From: Haematobia irritans | Taxonomy: Eukaryota > Arthropoda > Insecta > Diptera > Muscidae | Assembly (NCBI RefSeq): GCF_050003625.1 | Contig: NC_134398.1 | Span: forward strand, 67,526,891 to 67,590,890 | Direction of reading: 5' to 3' | DNA length: 64,000 nucleotides | Shown here: piece by piece, positions 32,961 to 44,175 of the stretch | Numbering within the stretch: the first letter of the stretch is position 1 | Layout: the number at the start of each line of letters is the position of its first letter | Translations under genes and position numbers: made by a program | Notes under the pieces: model-generated | Database searches by the model: none | Told to the model about the DNA's origin: nothing | The model's input: only the letters and a program-made list of their open reading frames with translations

Positions 32961-33298
32961 TTTGATTTAATATATACCACGTATGGACTTACATACAATG
33001 TAGAAGATGGTGTTAGGAGGTTTTAAAATACCTTGCCAGTGTTGCAGTGTTTAGAAGAAGTTTCTACGCAATCCATGATGGAGGGTACATAAGCTTCGGC
33101 CTGGCCGAACTTACGGCCGTATATACTTGTTTGATTTAATATATACCACGTATGGACTTACATACAATGTAGAAGATGGTGTTAGGAGGTTTTAAAATAC
33201 CTTGCCAGTGTTGCAGTGTTTAGAAGAAGTTTCTACGCAATCCATGATGGAGGGTACATAAGCTTCGGCCTGGCCGAACTTACGGCCGTATATACTTG
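32961..33298 (+). repeat. family B 3' end in two tandem copies (169 bp)
   Basis: TTTGATTTAATATATACCAC starts at 32961 and again at 33130. Both units end GGCCGTATATACTTGTTT. Confidence 0.9.
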
Positions 33299-33370
33299 TT
33301 TTTAATTAATTAACGAGAGTTTTATCTATATTCTTTTTCAGCGTTACTATTAAAATTCTGTTCGTTCGTA

Positions 33371-34345
33371 CACGGATGAAAAAGACTGTTTTTCATATGT
33401 TTGGCTATAAACATTATATGTTTGGAAAACAAATTTTTAAACACAATATTTTTGAGTGCAAGCATATAATGTTCATAAACTAGCATAACATGTTTGGTAC
33501 ATATATGTTAATATGTTAGAACATATTATGTTTGGGACATAAAATGTTTTTAAATATTATATGCTTGGATGCAACATATATTAATTTAGAAATAGCATAT
33601 AAACATATATGTGTTTAGTAGCTTGGAGCGCTATTTAACAGGGAGCGATATTGAATTAAGTTTGTGGTTGTTGCTTGTTATTACAAAATTAACATTTTAT
33701 TTTTCCTTGGGCAATTGATCAGCTACTTCTTTGATCCTTACAAACTGTGTGGTCCGCTGTTCGAATCCCCGTCCGGCAAAAGGTAAAATTAAAATAAAAA
33801 AAATCATACAATTGAATAATTTCTTCTACAATGTTTGTATTACAGAAAAAGGTGCTAAGAACTAAAAAATCTCGTGGAAGTGAGAAAGATGTGGGGGAAT
33901 ATACAATTGGGCAGAAACAAAATTTTGAGCATTCAGGTCGAAAACCTCTGTTGTTAGCACCTATATTACCTGTTTATTTTCATAATTCATTATGATTGTA
34001 AATATATAAATAAATAAATAAAATTTTGAGCACAATATTGTTTGGGAGAATTTTTTTAAGCATATAATATTTTTGGGTGCAAAATGCTTCCAAACATATT
34101 ATATGTTCACATAATAACATATTGTTTTTTAGAAGACAACATTATTGAATTTGGATGCAAAAATACAAAATGTTTGGAACTTAGACTACCCAAACATATA
34201 TTGTTTAGACCAATATGCTTTCAAACATATTATATATTGAAAGAGATCAAACATATAAATGTTTGGGCAATACCCAAAAATGTATATGCTTGAAGCAAAA
34301 TATGTTTGGGAGTATATGTTACAGAAGCGATTTTTTGTGAGCGTG
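33371..34345 (+). mobile_element. element G, 975 bp
   Basis: CACGGATGAAAAAGACTG to TTTTTTGTGAGCGTG with TA on both sides. Nearly identical to 9539-10517, including the tRNA-like B-box half near 33760-33779. Confidence 0.8.
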
Positions 34346-34415
34346 TAGTTGATGACGAAAGTACAGCCGATTTTCTCCTTTTGCCTGATAAACCAACGAT
34401 CGAACATCCTCGTTT

Positions 34416-35229
34416 TTATACCCTTCACCACTACTGTGGTACAGGGTATAATAAGTTTGTGCATTTGTATGTAACGCCAAGAAGGAGTAATCATAGACCA
34501 ACCTTTTAGTATACGGATCGGCTTAGAATTAAATTCTGAGTCGATTTAGCGATGTCCGTCTGTCTGTCTGTCCTTCTGTCTGTCTGTCTGTTAATGTATT
34601 TTTGTGTGCAAAGTAGAGCTCGCAGTTTTAGTCCGATTGTCCTAAAATTTGGTATAGGGTCCTGTTTCGGCTCAAAGACGATCCCTATTGATTTTGGAAA
34701 AAAATCGGTTCAGATTTAGATATAGCTGCCATATATATTTTTCACCGATCTGGTCATAATTGGCGTGTATATCAACCGATCTTCCTCAAATTCCGTACAT
34801 CCGAATATTTTATGAGTTTCGAAAAACTTGCAAAATATCAGCAAAATCGGTGCAGATTTAGATATAGCTCCCATATATAGCTTTCGCCCGATTTACACTC
34901 ATTTGCCCACAGAGGCAAATTTTTTGCTCCGATTTAGTTAAAATTTTGCACAGGGAGTAGAATTGGCATTGTAGCTATGCGTGCCAAATTTGGTTGAAAT
35001 AGGTTCAGATTTAGATATAGCTCTCATATATATGTTTTTTGATTTCGACAAAAATGGTCAAAATACCAACATTTTCCTTGTAAAATCGCCACTGCTTAGT
35101 CGAAAAGTTGTAAAAATGACTATAATATTCCTAAACTTCTAATACATATATATATATATAACAATAAATCATAAATAAACTTTTTCGAAGTTTCCTTAAA
35201 ATTGCTTCAGATTTAAACGTTTCCCATAT
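34416..35229 (+). mobile_element. family A copy, 3' truncated, head of tandem pair
   Basis: Has the A start (TTATACCCTTCACCACTACT), the (GTCT)n tract and units. It stops at GTTTCCCATATTT, where the next A copy begins directly. Confidence 0.8.
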
Positions 35230-36284
35230 TTATACCCTTCACCTCCACTGTGGTACAGGGTATAATAAGTTTGTGCATTTGTATGTAACGCCAAGAAGGA
35301 GTAATCATAGACCAACCTTTTAGTATACGGATCGGCTTAGAATTAAATTCTGAGTCGATTTAGCGATGTCCGTCTGTCTGTCTGTCCGTCTGTCTGTCTG
35401 TCTGTCTGTCTGTTGATGTATTTTTGTGTGCAAAGTACAGCTCGCAGTTTTAGTCCGATTGTCCTAAAATTTAGTGTAGGGGCTCAAAGATGATCCCTAT
35501 TGATTTTGGAAAAAATCGGTTCAGATTTAGATATAGCTGCCATATATATTTTTCACCGATCTGGTCATAATTGGCGTGTATATCAACCGATCTTCCTCAA
35601 ATTCCGTACATCCGAATATTTTATGAGTCTCGAAAAACTTGCAAAATATCAGCAAAATCGGTTCAGATTTAGATATAGCTCCCATATATAGCTTTCGCCC
35701 GATTTACACTCATATGACAACAGAGGCCAATTTTTAACTCCGATTTAGTTGAAATTTTGCACAGGGAGTAGAATTAGCATTGTAGCTATGCGTGCCAAAT
35801 TTGGTTGAAATCGGTTCAGCTTTAGATATAGCTCCCATATATATGTTTTTCTGATTTCGACAAAAATGGTCAAAATACCAACATTTTTCTTGTAAAATCG
35901 CCACTGCTTAGTCGAAAAGTTGTAAAAATGACTCTAATTTTCCTAAACTTCTAATACATATATATCGAGCGATAAATCATAAATAAACTTTTTCGAAGTT
36001 TCCTTAAAATTGCTTCAGATTTAAACGTTTCCCATAGTTTTTTACTAACATTGTGTTCCACCCTAGTGCATTAGCCGACTTAAATTTTGAGTCTATAGAT
36101 TTTGTAGAAGTCTATCAAATTCTTCCAGATCGAGTGATATTTAAATGTATGTATTTGGGACAAACCTTTATATATAGCCCCCAACACAATTGACGGATGT
36201 GATATGGTATCGAAAATTTAGATCTACAAAGTGGTGCAGGGTATAATATAGTCGGCCCCGCCCGACTTTAGACTTTCCTTACTG
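35230..36284 (+). mobile_element. family A copy, full length
   Basis: Starts TTATACCCTTCACCTCCACT; (GTCT)n at about 35371-35413; ends GACTTTAGACTTTCCTTACTGG. Followed head-to-tail by two more copies of its 3' end. Confidence 0.85.
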
Positions 36285-36780
36285 GTTTTTTACTAACATT
36301 GTGTTCCACCCTAGTGCATTAGCCGACTTAAATTTTGTGTCTATAGATTTTGTAGAAGTCTATCAAATTCTTCCAGATCGAGTGATATTTAAATGTATGT
36401 ATTTGGGACAAACCTTTATATATAGCCCCCAACACAATTGACGGATGTGATATGGTATCGAAAATTTAGATCTACAAAGTGGTGCAGGGTATAATATAGT
36501 CGGCCCCGCCCGACTTTAGACTTTCCTTACTGGTTTTTTACTAACATTGTGTTCCACCCTAGTGCATTAGCCGACTTAAATTTTGAGTCTATAGATTTTG
36601 TAGAAGTCTATCAAATTCTTATAGATCGAGTGATATTTAAATGTATGTATTTGGGACAAACCTTTATATATAGCCCCCAACACATTTGACGGATGTGATA
36701 TGGTATCGAAAATTTAGATCTACAAAGTGGTGCAGGGTATAATATAGTCGGCCCCGCCCGACTTTAGACTTTCCTTACTG
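36037..36780 (+). repeat. family A 3' end repeated three times (248 bp)
   Basis: GTTTTTTACTAACATTGTGT starts at 36037, 36285 and 36533. Each unit runs to CTTTCCTTACTG. Units are almost identical. Confidence 0.95.
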
Positions 36781-36783
36781 GTT

Positions 36784-37843
36784 ATACATTTAAAACGTGT
36801 TGATTTTGAACGAAACGAAAGCATGGTTCTTCTCAAAAAGCCTATAAAATAAATTAAAACAAGAGATATTAGACAATCATCCTAATTTGAACCCAAAGTG
36901 GATCAAGGAGGAATTTGTTAGTTCCATTATTTTTGACGTATATAATAATAGACTATATTTTCTGACATCTGAAAATATTTTCTATAGCATGATATTAAAA
37001 ATATTAAATTTTGAATGTTGGCCAAAAAATTGCATCCGACAGACCATAGTATAACAGTACAGCGTATATATTTGGCCGTAATTACTAGTTTTTAACATGT
37101 CTACATCAAAATTCCCATAATATTCTGAAACCCTTATATTTATTTACAAAAAAAACTTCCCAAAATGTGTCCTTTACAAAACATTGTTTTAAGAAGCCAA
37201 TAACATCAATCGATGGCATGGTCAGAAAAAAATTTGTGGTTGATTCAAACATTTTCATTCCCATACCCTAAATAATTTTCATTGGTCATTTAAGGTTTTG
37301 CCAACCATCTTGAAGTTTTAAGGCTAATTTAAAATGATTAATATCAGCAAGCACTCATTCATTGTTGTCAAAGGGTAAAACAAATGTTTTCAGACTGAGA
37401 TTTCACACGATTCACCGCTCGAGGCAGCCACCGTTCTCAAAGAGCGATTTCATTTTCAATATTTATCTGTGTGACCAGAAAATATTAAATGTGTCTTATC
37501 ATTTTTGAATGTGTCGACATAAATATTCTTCCCAAAAGTTATAAGCCCAAATGACTACCACAAATATACAGACATTTCTGCTTCTTTAGTAAAAGAAGTA
37601 TAGTGAAGTCAATAGCAGAAGCAGAACATGCTTGTAGTATCTCAATATCAACATAGATGATGAGGAATTATTTAGGTTATGTTTAGCATCAGCAGTGAAT
37701 ATAAAAATCAAATGAGTATCAGTATAAAGATACGTAAATATCGATGTGGTGGCTCCCATGGAGCAATGGTTAGTACACCTACTTCTTATATGGATAGCCG
37801 TGGTCCTTACATTCGAATAATGGTGGCTACTATCCTAATAATA
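36784..37843. other. no gene recognised; tRNA-like remnant near its end
   Basis: AT-rich. About 37745-37820 (GGAGCAATGGTTAGTACACC ... CATTCGAATAATGG) resembles a decayed tRNA-derived sequence with A- and B-box-like words; the DD41D mariner inserted just beyond it. Confidence 0.4.
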
Positions 37844-38775
37844 AAGGGTGATTCTTTTGAGGTTAGGATTTTCATGCATTAGTATTTGACAGATCACGTG
37901 GGATTTCAGACATGGTGTCAAAGAGAAAGATGCTCAGTATGCTTTGAAATTTCATCATGAATAGACTTACTAACGAGCAACGCTTGCAATTTCAGTGAAT
38001 GGGCCCTAGAAAAGTTGGCAGAAAATCCGCTTTTTTATCGACAAATTTTGTTCAGCGATGAGGCTCATTTCTGGTTGAATGGCTACGTAAATAAGCAAAA
38101 TTGCCGCATTTGGAGTGTAGAGCAACCAGAAGCCGTTCAAGAACTGCCCATGCATCCCGAAAAATGCACTGTTTGGTGTGGTTTGTACGCTGGTGGAATC
38201 ATTGGACCGTATTTTTTCAAAGATGCTGTTGGACGCAACGTTACGGTGAATGGCGATCGCTATCGTTCGATGCTAACAAACTTTTTGTTGCCAAAAATGG
38301 AAGAACTGAACTTGGTTGACATGTGGTTTCAACAAGATGGCGCTACATGACACACAGCTCGCGATTCTATGGCCATTTTGAGGGAAAACTTCGGAGAAAA
38401 ATTCATCTCAAGAAATGGACCGGTAAGTTGGCCACCAAGATCATGCGATTTGACGCCTTTAGACTATTTTTTGTGGGGCTACGTCAAGTCTAAAGTCTAC
38501 AGAAATAAGCCAGCAACTATTCCAGCTTTGGAAGACAACATTTCCGAAGAAATTCGGGCTATTCCGGCCGAAATGCTCGAAAAAGTTGCCCAAAATTGGA
38601 CTTTCCGAATGGACCACCTAAGACGCAGCCGCGGTCAACATTTAAATGAAATTATCTTCAAAAAGTAAATGTCATGGACCAATCTAACGTTTCAAATAAA
38701 GAACCGATGAGATTTTGCAAATTTTATGCGTTTTTTTAAAAAAAAAAGTTATCAAGCTCTTAACAAATCACCCTT
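37844..38775 (+). mobile_element. DD41D (rosa-type) mariner, internally deleted
   Basis: 932 bp, starts AAGGGTGATTCTTTTGAG and ends GTTAACAAATCACCCTT-like sequence (38762-38775), with TA on both sides. Perfect TIR of at least 10 bp, then imperfect. Confidence 0.85.
37957..38668 (+). pseudogene. DD41D mariner transposase pseudogene
   Basis: The start MNRLTNEQRLQ (37957) is followed within a few codons by EWALEKLAENPLFYRQ (37997), so roughly the next 130 residues (DNA-binding region) seem to be missing compared with family length. The catalytic part is readable: D in FSDEAHFWLNGYVN, D in WFQQDGAT, then an in-frame TGA at 38348-38350, then HTARDSMAILRENF and the third D in DLTPLDYFLWGYVKSK. Second and third Asp are separated by 41 residues, the DD41D signature. 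The C-terminus runs to 38668 without further breaks. Not functional. Confidence 0.85.
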
Positions 38776-38910
38776 TATATTGATATTTATGAAATATTTT
38801 AAGTTCTCTCAATAGACGAACATTTGTCCTCAAGACAATTAAACAAGTATAGTTTTATTTCTTAACATTGTTTCCTAATTTGCAAGTTAGTCCATATGGA
38901 GTCTATGTTA

Positions 38911-39449
38911 CCCAGAAAAAAATTGGATGTACTTCTAAGGACACAACTTTAAAAGCACTTCCATAAATGTCCTCCCAAATATGTTCTATATTTGAACTAT
39001 TCAGGAAATTCTTTAAATTTTTTTAATTTAAAGAACTTTCGATTTTTTCATATTTTAAAGGGTAATTTTAACTTTTTTTGTTTCAAATAGGTTTAAAACA
39101 GATTAAGGATTAATAAAATGGTACAAATTATTTAAATTGTATCAAAAAAATTGCTAAATCCATTATGGAAAAATTAACTAACGTTTATCTGAAACGATGC
39201 ATTAAAAATCAAAAAAAAATTATTTATTTATCAAAATATCACAGAATTTTTTATTCCACATGCAAAACACTGAATTCGGATCATACCTTAAGAAGTGATG
39301 CATATACAGTCCAGCGGTTGTTGAAATGGTGGAAATCCGTCCTATGACAATCCCATGTTAAATTCATAGCTTCTGCGCAAATTTTGCACCTCTTCCGGAT
39401 CCAAGAAGAACATTTTCACTTCTTTTTTGGCAACGCTTTTTTTGCTGGG
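38911..39449 (+). mobile_element. TIR element I, 539 bp
   Basis: Starts CCCAGAAAAAAATTGGATG and ends GGCAACGCTTTTTTTGCTGGG (last 18 bases shared with other I copies). Diverged from 15367-15941. Confidence 0.65.
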
Positions 39450-39454
39450 TTAGA

Positions 39455-39745
39455 TAAAACAAGTACACACGGTCTTAAATTCCGGCCGGGCCGAATCTTA
39501 AATACCCACCACCATAAATCAAATATAACAGATTCCTTTGATAACACTTCAACGTATCGGGTTACTTGAAAATATATAGAATTTCAAGTGGATTTGATGC
39601 CAGATACTGTCCCAAGTAGATCTGTTCAATTGGTAGGCTCCCCTAAAATAAATTTAAAATTTCTGCATGGAGTTTAGATCACACAGACAACCAGTGCGCC
39701 TTCTATCCCCTCAAGAATTTAAATCCGGAGACCGGTATGTACACG
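39455..39745 (-). repeat. family N end fragment
   Basis: Opens AAACAAGTACACACGGTC, CCGGCCGGGCCGAATCTTAA, ATACCCACCACCAT. Its reverse complement ends in the ...TACTTGTTT terminus shared with families A and B. Confidence 0.65.
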
Positions 39746-40065
39746 CAAAAAAATAATTCTTTCCTCCCAAACGAAATTTTAGACAAACAAAGTTCGTTTC
39801 TCATTTGCTTTTCGCTGTAAGGAAGTGTATTTGGAAGAAAAGTATATACTTTTTGTGATAAACGTTTATTCTTTTACAGGATGTAAAAACAATTTCATAA
39901 AGACAAACTCAAAAAAAAATTTTTTCTTGCTAATTGAATTTTCCCTCACATCTTCCTCACTTCGACGAGGTTTTTTAGTTCTTAACACCTTTTCCTGTAA
40001 TACCAACAATGTAGAAGAAATTATACGATTTTATAAATTTTTAAAATTTTTTTACCTTACGCCTG

Positions 40066-40136
40066 GACGGAGAATCGAACCGCGGACCATGCACTTTGTA
40101 AGCAAACACACTAACCACTGAGCTATGTACCTGTTA
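40066..40136 (-). other. tRNA-like module, leftward
   Basis: The reverse complement has A-box-like TAGCTCAGTGGTTAGTGTGT and B-box CGGTTCGATTCTCC. It is in an interspersed repeat and lacks a clean cloverleaf, so it is a SINE-like RNA polymerase III module, not a tRNA gene. Confidence 0.6.
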
Positions 40137-40243
40137 TGGTCATCAATAGATAAATATCCATATAAGTTATATTTATATAGCAATTATTGCGGCGCCCACG
40201 AACCGAATAAACAAAGTTTATTTAACAGAAACAAACATTTAGT

Positions 40244-40318
40244 TTGGCACCGTGGAGCAGTGGTTGCTACGTCCGACTTGCATGCCAAGGGTCGTGGGTT
40301 CGATCTCTGCTTCGACCA
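40244..40318 (+). other. tRNA-like module, rightward
   Basis: GTGGAGCAGTGGTTGCTACG (A-box region), a CTTGCAT loop (TGC central, Ala-like) and GGGTTCGATCTCTGC (B-box). TTTGG and CCAAA can pair at the ends. Confidence 0.6.
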
Positions 40319-40659
40319 AAGTTTTTTTTTTGTTTCTTTGTTTTTTTTTACATATATTCCAGATATGTCCGGAAGATTCCGAAAAAATGTTCAACATTGT
40401 AGTATATTAAATTTTGAACTGTAAAATGTGTCTTATTAAAGACCTAAAGTCAGAAAAGAACAGTGTTTGATATAAACGAAATGGACTGTGTTGTTGTTTC
40501 AAAAATAACTTTTTTTATTGAAAAAATAAAAATTTTATAACAAACGAAATTTTTTGGCGATAAAAGTTTAAAATTTTCGAAGCAATTCAAAAAACTCTAA
40601 CAAAAGAAAAGCGTTTTCGGTACTCGTTTTCCAAACGTTTTTTTTCTTTGCGTGTATGA

Positions 40660-41270
40660 GCGTTATAGCAAACCCTTACGATTAAACCCAAAATTGGCAT
40701 ATCTCTTAATGATTCTAACATACTTCCAGATTTACAATTAAAGGACAATCGAAAAAAATGTGATGTCTATATGCCCAAGAACACAAAACGGGAGATCGCT
40801 CAAACCAAATTCGTCAGAATTCTTTGTAGACTTAAAATGCCCCTAGATTTCGAATTTCTAGAAGCCCAAGAGTCTTGTCGGGAAATCGGTTTATAAGGGA
40901 TTATAAAAAACCATGGGCCGATACACACTATATTCAGCACACCTCTTTTGGAATCAAAAATGCTTCTACATATCCATTTTCACGAAAATCGGATAAACAT
41001 TGGGGTTTCTAGAAACCGAAGAATTCAAATCGGGAGAATCGTCAATAAGGGAGCTATACCAAGGTGTCGACCGATACACACCATATTCGGTACAGTTGTT
41101 TGTTGTCCCAAAATACATATACATTTTCCCATTTCCGATATATCGAAAAAAACTACGATTTCTAGAAGCTCAAGAGCACAAATCGGGGGGTTCGATTTAT
41201 ATGGGGGCTATATCAAAAGCTCGACCGATTTAGCCCATCTTCGAACTTAACCTGCCTGCAAACAAAAAAT
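40660..41270 (-). repeat. family N internal units
   Basis: ~130-bp units with CCGATACACACCATATTCGG and AAATCGGGGGGTTCG. No terminus visible. Confidence 0.55.
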
Positions 41271-41394
41271 TGACTCCGTTCATGGCGATAACGTCATTAT
41301 TGAAGACTGTAGTATCGTTTTAAAATTTCTTTCGGATCAAAAATTTATTTGATATAGTCGGACATCGATATTTCGATGTATTACAAACGGCATT

Positions 41395-42060
41395 TTTATA
41401 CCCTCCACCATAGGATGGGGGTATATTAACTTTGTCATTACGTTTGTAACATATCGAAATATTGCTCTAAGACCTCATAAAGTATATATATTCTGGGTCG
41501 TGGTGAAATTCTGAGTCGATCGGAGCATTTCCGTCCGTCCGTCTGTTGAAAGCACGCTAACTTCCGAACGAAAGAAGCTTGAAATTGAAATTTAGCACAA
41601 GCAGTTGTTATTGATGTAGGTCAGATGGTGGTGCAAATGGTCCATATCGGTCCACTTTTACGTATAGCCCTTGCGGGGACTCTAAGAGAAGCAAATTTCA
41701 TCCGATCCGGCTGAAATTTGATACATGGTGTCAGCATATGATCTCTAACAGCCATGCAAAAATTGGTCCACATCGGTCCATAATTATATATAGCCTCCAT
41801 ATAAACCGATCCCCCGATTTGGCTTGCGCAGCCTCAAAGAGAAGCAAATTTCATCCGATCCGGCTGAAATTGGTACATGGTGTAAGTATATGGTCTCTAA
41901 TAACTATGCAAAAATTGGTCCACATCGGTCAATAATTATATATAGTCTCCATATAAACCGATCCCCCGATGTGGCTTGCGGAGCCTCTAAGAGAAGCAAA
42001 TTTCATCCGACCCGGATGAAATGCAAAAAATGGTCCATAACATATGGAATATATAGACAA
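41395..42060 (+). mobile_element. family B copy, 3' truncated
   Basis: TATACCCTCCACCATAGGAT, GAGTCGATCGGAGCATTTCC, then three diverged 153-bp units ending near 42060. Confidence 0.75.
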
Positions 42061-42984
42061 GGTGATTTGTCCATACTCGTAGTGCAGTTTAAAATTTCGT
42101 TAGCTAACGTAGAACTAACGGAGCTTCATGAAAATGGGGGTTAATAAAACTAAAAATATTAAGTCAGTTAAGAAAGTGTTTGAATGTAGTTACGCATTTA
42201 ATTAAAATATAATTTGAGTTTTGCAATCAATATTAATGACATTTTTAATTGAACCCATTAGAAAATTTTTTGAAATCAATTAATGTTTTAATGAAGTATT
42301 TTTTGATGGCCAATTAAGGCTGCGATTGACTTTATCATTTTCGATTAAAAAATTATTTAGAAGAAGTGATTTCGCGATTGAATCAGAAAAAAATTTTTTC
42401 TGTGTTTAGAAGAACTTCTAAATTTTTTTGATGGGATGTAGTTTAAATGATTTGGACATTAAATCAGCCTGCATTAATATCAGGCTTACATAAAAAATAG
42501 AATCTATAAATTGTAATGAACCGATATAAACCAATTTTCGCATAAGAAGGCCAAATTTCAATCGGATCGGTTCAAAATCGTGCGAACGGTATATATGGAG
42601 CAATATCTACATCTGAACCGCAGTATGGCGCAGGATGTAAAAAGGTAATTTCGGAAATTAAAAATTTATTAATATCAACATTTAGTTTATTCTGTAAATT
42701 GTTTTATAAAGTATCTCTTTGTTATAGCTAGACAATAAAAAATATAATTAACCTTGATTTGGGAATTAATGTGAATGAAAACATAGTTTTTCCGCTTCTA
42801 ACTCCCCTGTTAACACAACTTCACTGTCATTTTGTTATACCTAAGAGCCTATGAGTTTTCTTCTGAAAACACTTTAATCTTGCAAACTATGAATTTTTAA
42901 ACCTCCACCTATTTCATGTTTGGAAAATTTATTGCTGTTACCTTCAAATTTTTCATATTTATTTTGAGTGTGTGTGTTTTTTTT
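42061..42984. other. no gene recognised
   Basis: AT-rich. 42395-42435 has an I-type end (AAATTTTTTTGATGGG) and 42520-42640 INE-like words (AACCGATATAAACC). Nothing coding. Confidence 0.4.
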
Positions 42985-44175
42985 TATACTATCCACCATA
43001 GGATGGGAGGTATATTAACTTTGTCATTCCGTTTGTAACACGTCGAAATATTGCTCTAAGACCCCATAAAGCATATATATTCTGGGTCGTGGTGAAATTC
43101 TGAGTCGATCTAAGCATGTCCGTCCGTCCGTCTGTTGAAATACCGCTAACTTCCGAACGAAACAAGCTATCGACTTGAAACTTGGCGCAAGTAGTTGTTA
43201 TTGATGTAGGTCAGATGGCATTGCAAATGGGCTATATCGGTCCACTTTTACATATAGCCCCCATATAAACGGACCCCCAGATTTGGCTTGTGGAGCCTAT
43301 AAGAGTAGCATATTTCATCCGATCCGGTTGAAATTTTGGTACGTGATGTTAGTATATGGTATCTAACAACCATGCAAAAATTGGTCCATATCGGTCCATA
43401 ATTATATATAGCCCCCTATAAACCGATCCCCAGATTTGACTCCGGCGCCTCTTGCAGGAGCAAAATTTATCCGATCTGGTTGAAATTTGGTACGTGGAGT
43501 TATTATATGGTCCCTAACAACCATGCAAGAATTGGTCCATATCGGTCCATAATTATATATAGCCCCATATAAACCGATCCCCAGATTTGTCCTCCGGAGC
43601 CTCTTGGAGGGTCAAAATTCATCCGATCCGTTTGAAATTTGGAACGTGGTGTTAGTGTATGGCCGCTAATAACCATGCCAAAATTGATGCATATAGGTCT
43701 ATAGTTATATATAGCCGATCCCCAATCAAACAAAAAATGGTCCATATCGGTTCATAATCGTGGTTGCCACTCGAGCCAAAAATAATCTACCAAAATTTTA
43801 TTTTTAAAGACAATTTTGTCAAAATTTTATTTTTATAGAAAATTTTGGCAAAATTTTATTTTTATAGAAAATGTTGTCAAAATTTTATTTCTAAAGAAAC
43901 TTTTATCAAAATTTTTTTTCTATAGAAAATTTTGTCAAACTTAATTATATACGTATTTAATCGGCATGTTTTAGTTTAATATATACCACCTTGCAATTTA
44001 GAAGACGGTGTTAGGAAGTTTTAAGATACCTTGCCATCGGCAAGTGATACCGCAACCCAAGTAATGCGATTGTGGGTGATAGTCTTCAGTAGAAGTTTCT
44101 ACGCAATCCATGGTGGAGGGTACATAAGCTTCGGCCTGGCCGAACTTACGGTCGTATATACTTGTTTTTTTTTTT
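42985..44175 (+). mobile_element. family B copy, full length
   Basis: From TATACTATCCACCATAGGAT through (GTCC)n, 153-bp units and a short 29-bp array to AGCTTCGGCCTGGCCGAACT and GTATATACTTGTTTTTT. Confidence 0.8.

Larger units (their letters stand above)
30775..33130 (+). mobile_element. INE-1/DINE-1-like repeat, family B, long copy
   Basis: Opens with the hairpin TATACCCTCCATCATAGGAT..GGGGGTATATTAAC. Then ATAAAGTATATATATTCTGG, GAGTCGATCTAAGCATGTCC and (GTCC)n, an order very like INE-1. It continues with a 153-bp array and a 29-bp array and ends AGCTTCGGCCTGGCCGAACT, ACGGCCGTATATACTTGTTT. Non-coding; the minus-strand 199-aa and 129-aa ORFs (31075-31674, 31744-32133) exist only because 153 is a multiple of three. 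Confidence 0.8.
39747..40657. mobile_element. element T with two outward-facing tRNA-like modules
   Basis: Ends TACACGCAAAAAAATAATTC and TTTTTTTTCTTTGCGTGTA are inverted repeats. The left half shares TTTTTTAGTTCTTAACACC with element G in reverse. Two tRNA-like segments are annotated separately. No protein. Confidence 0.65.
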
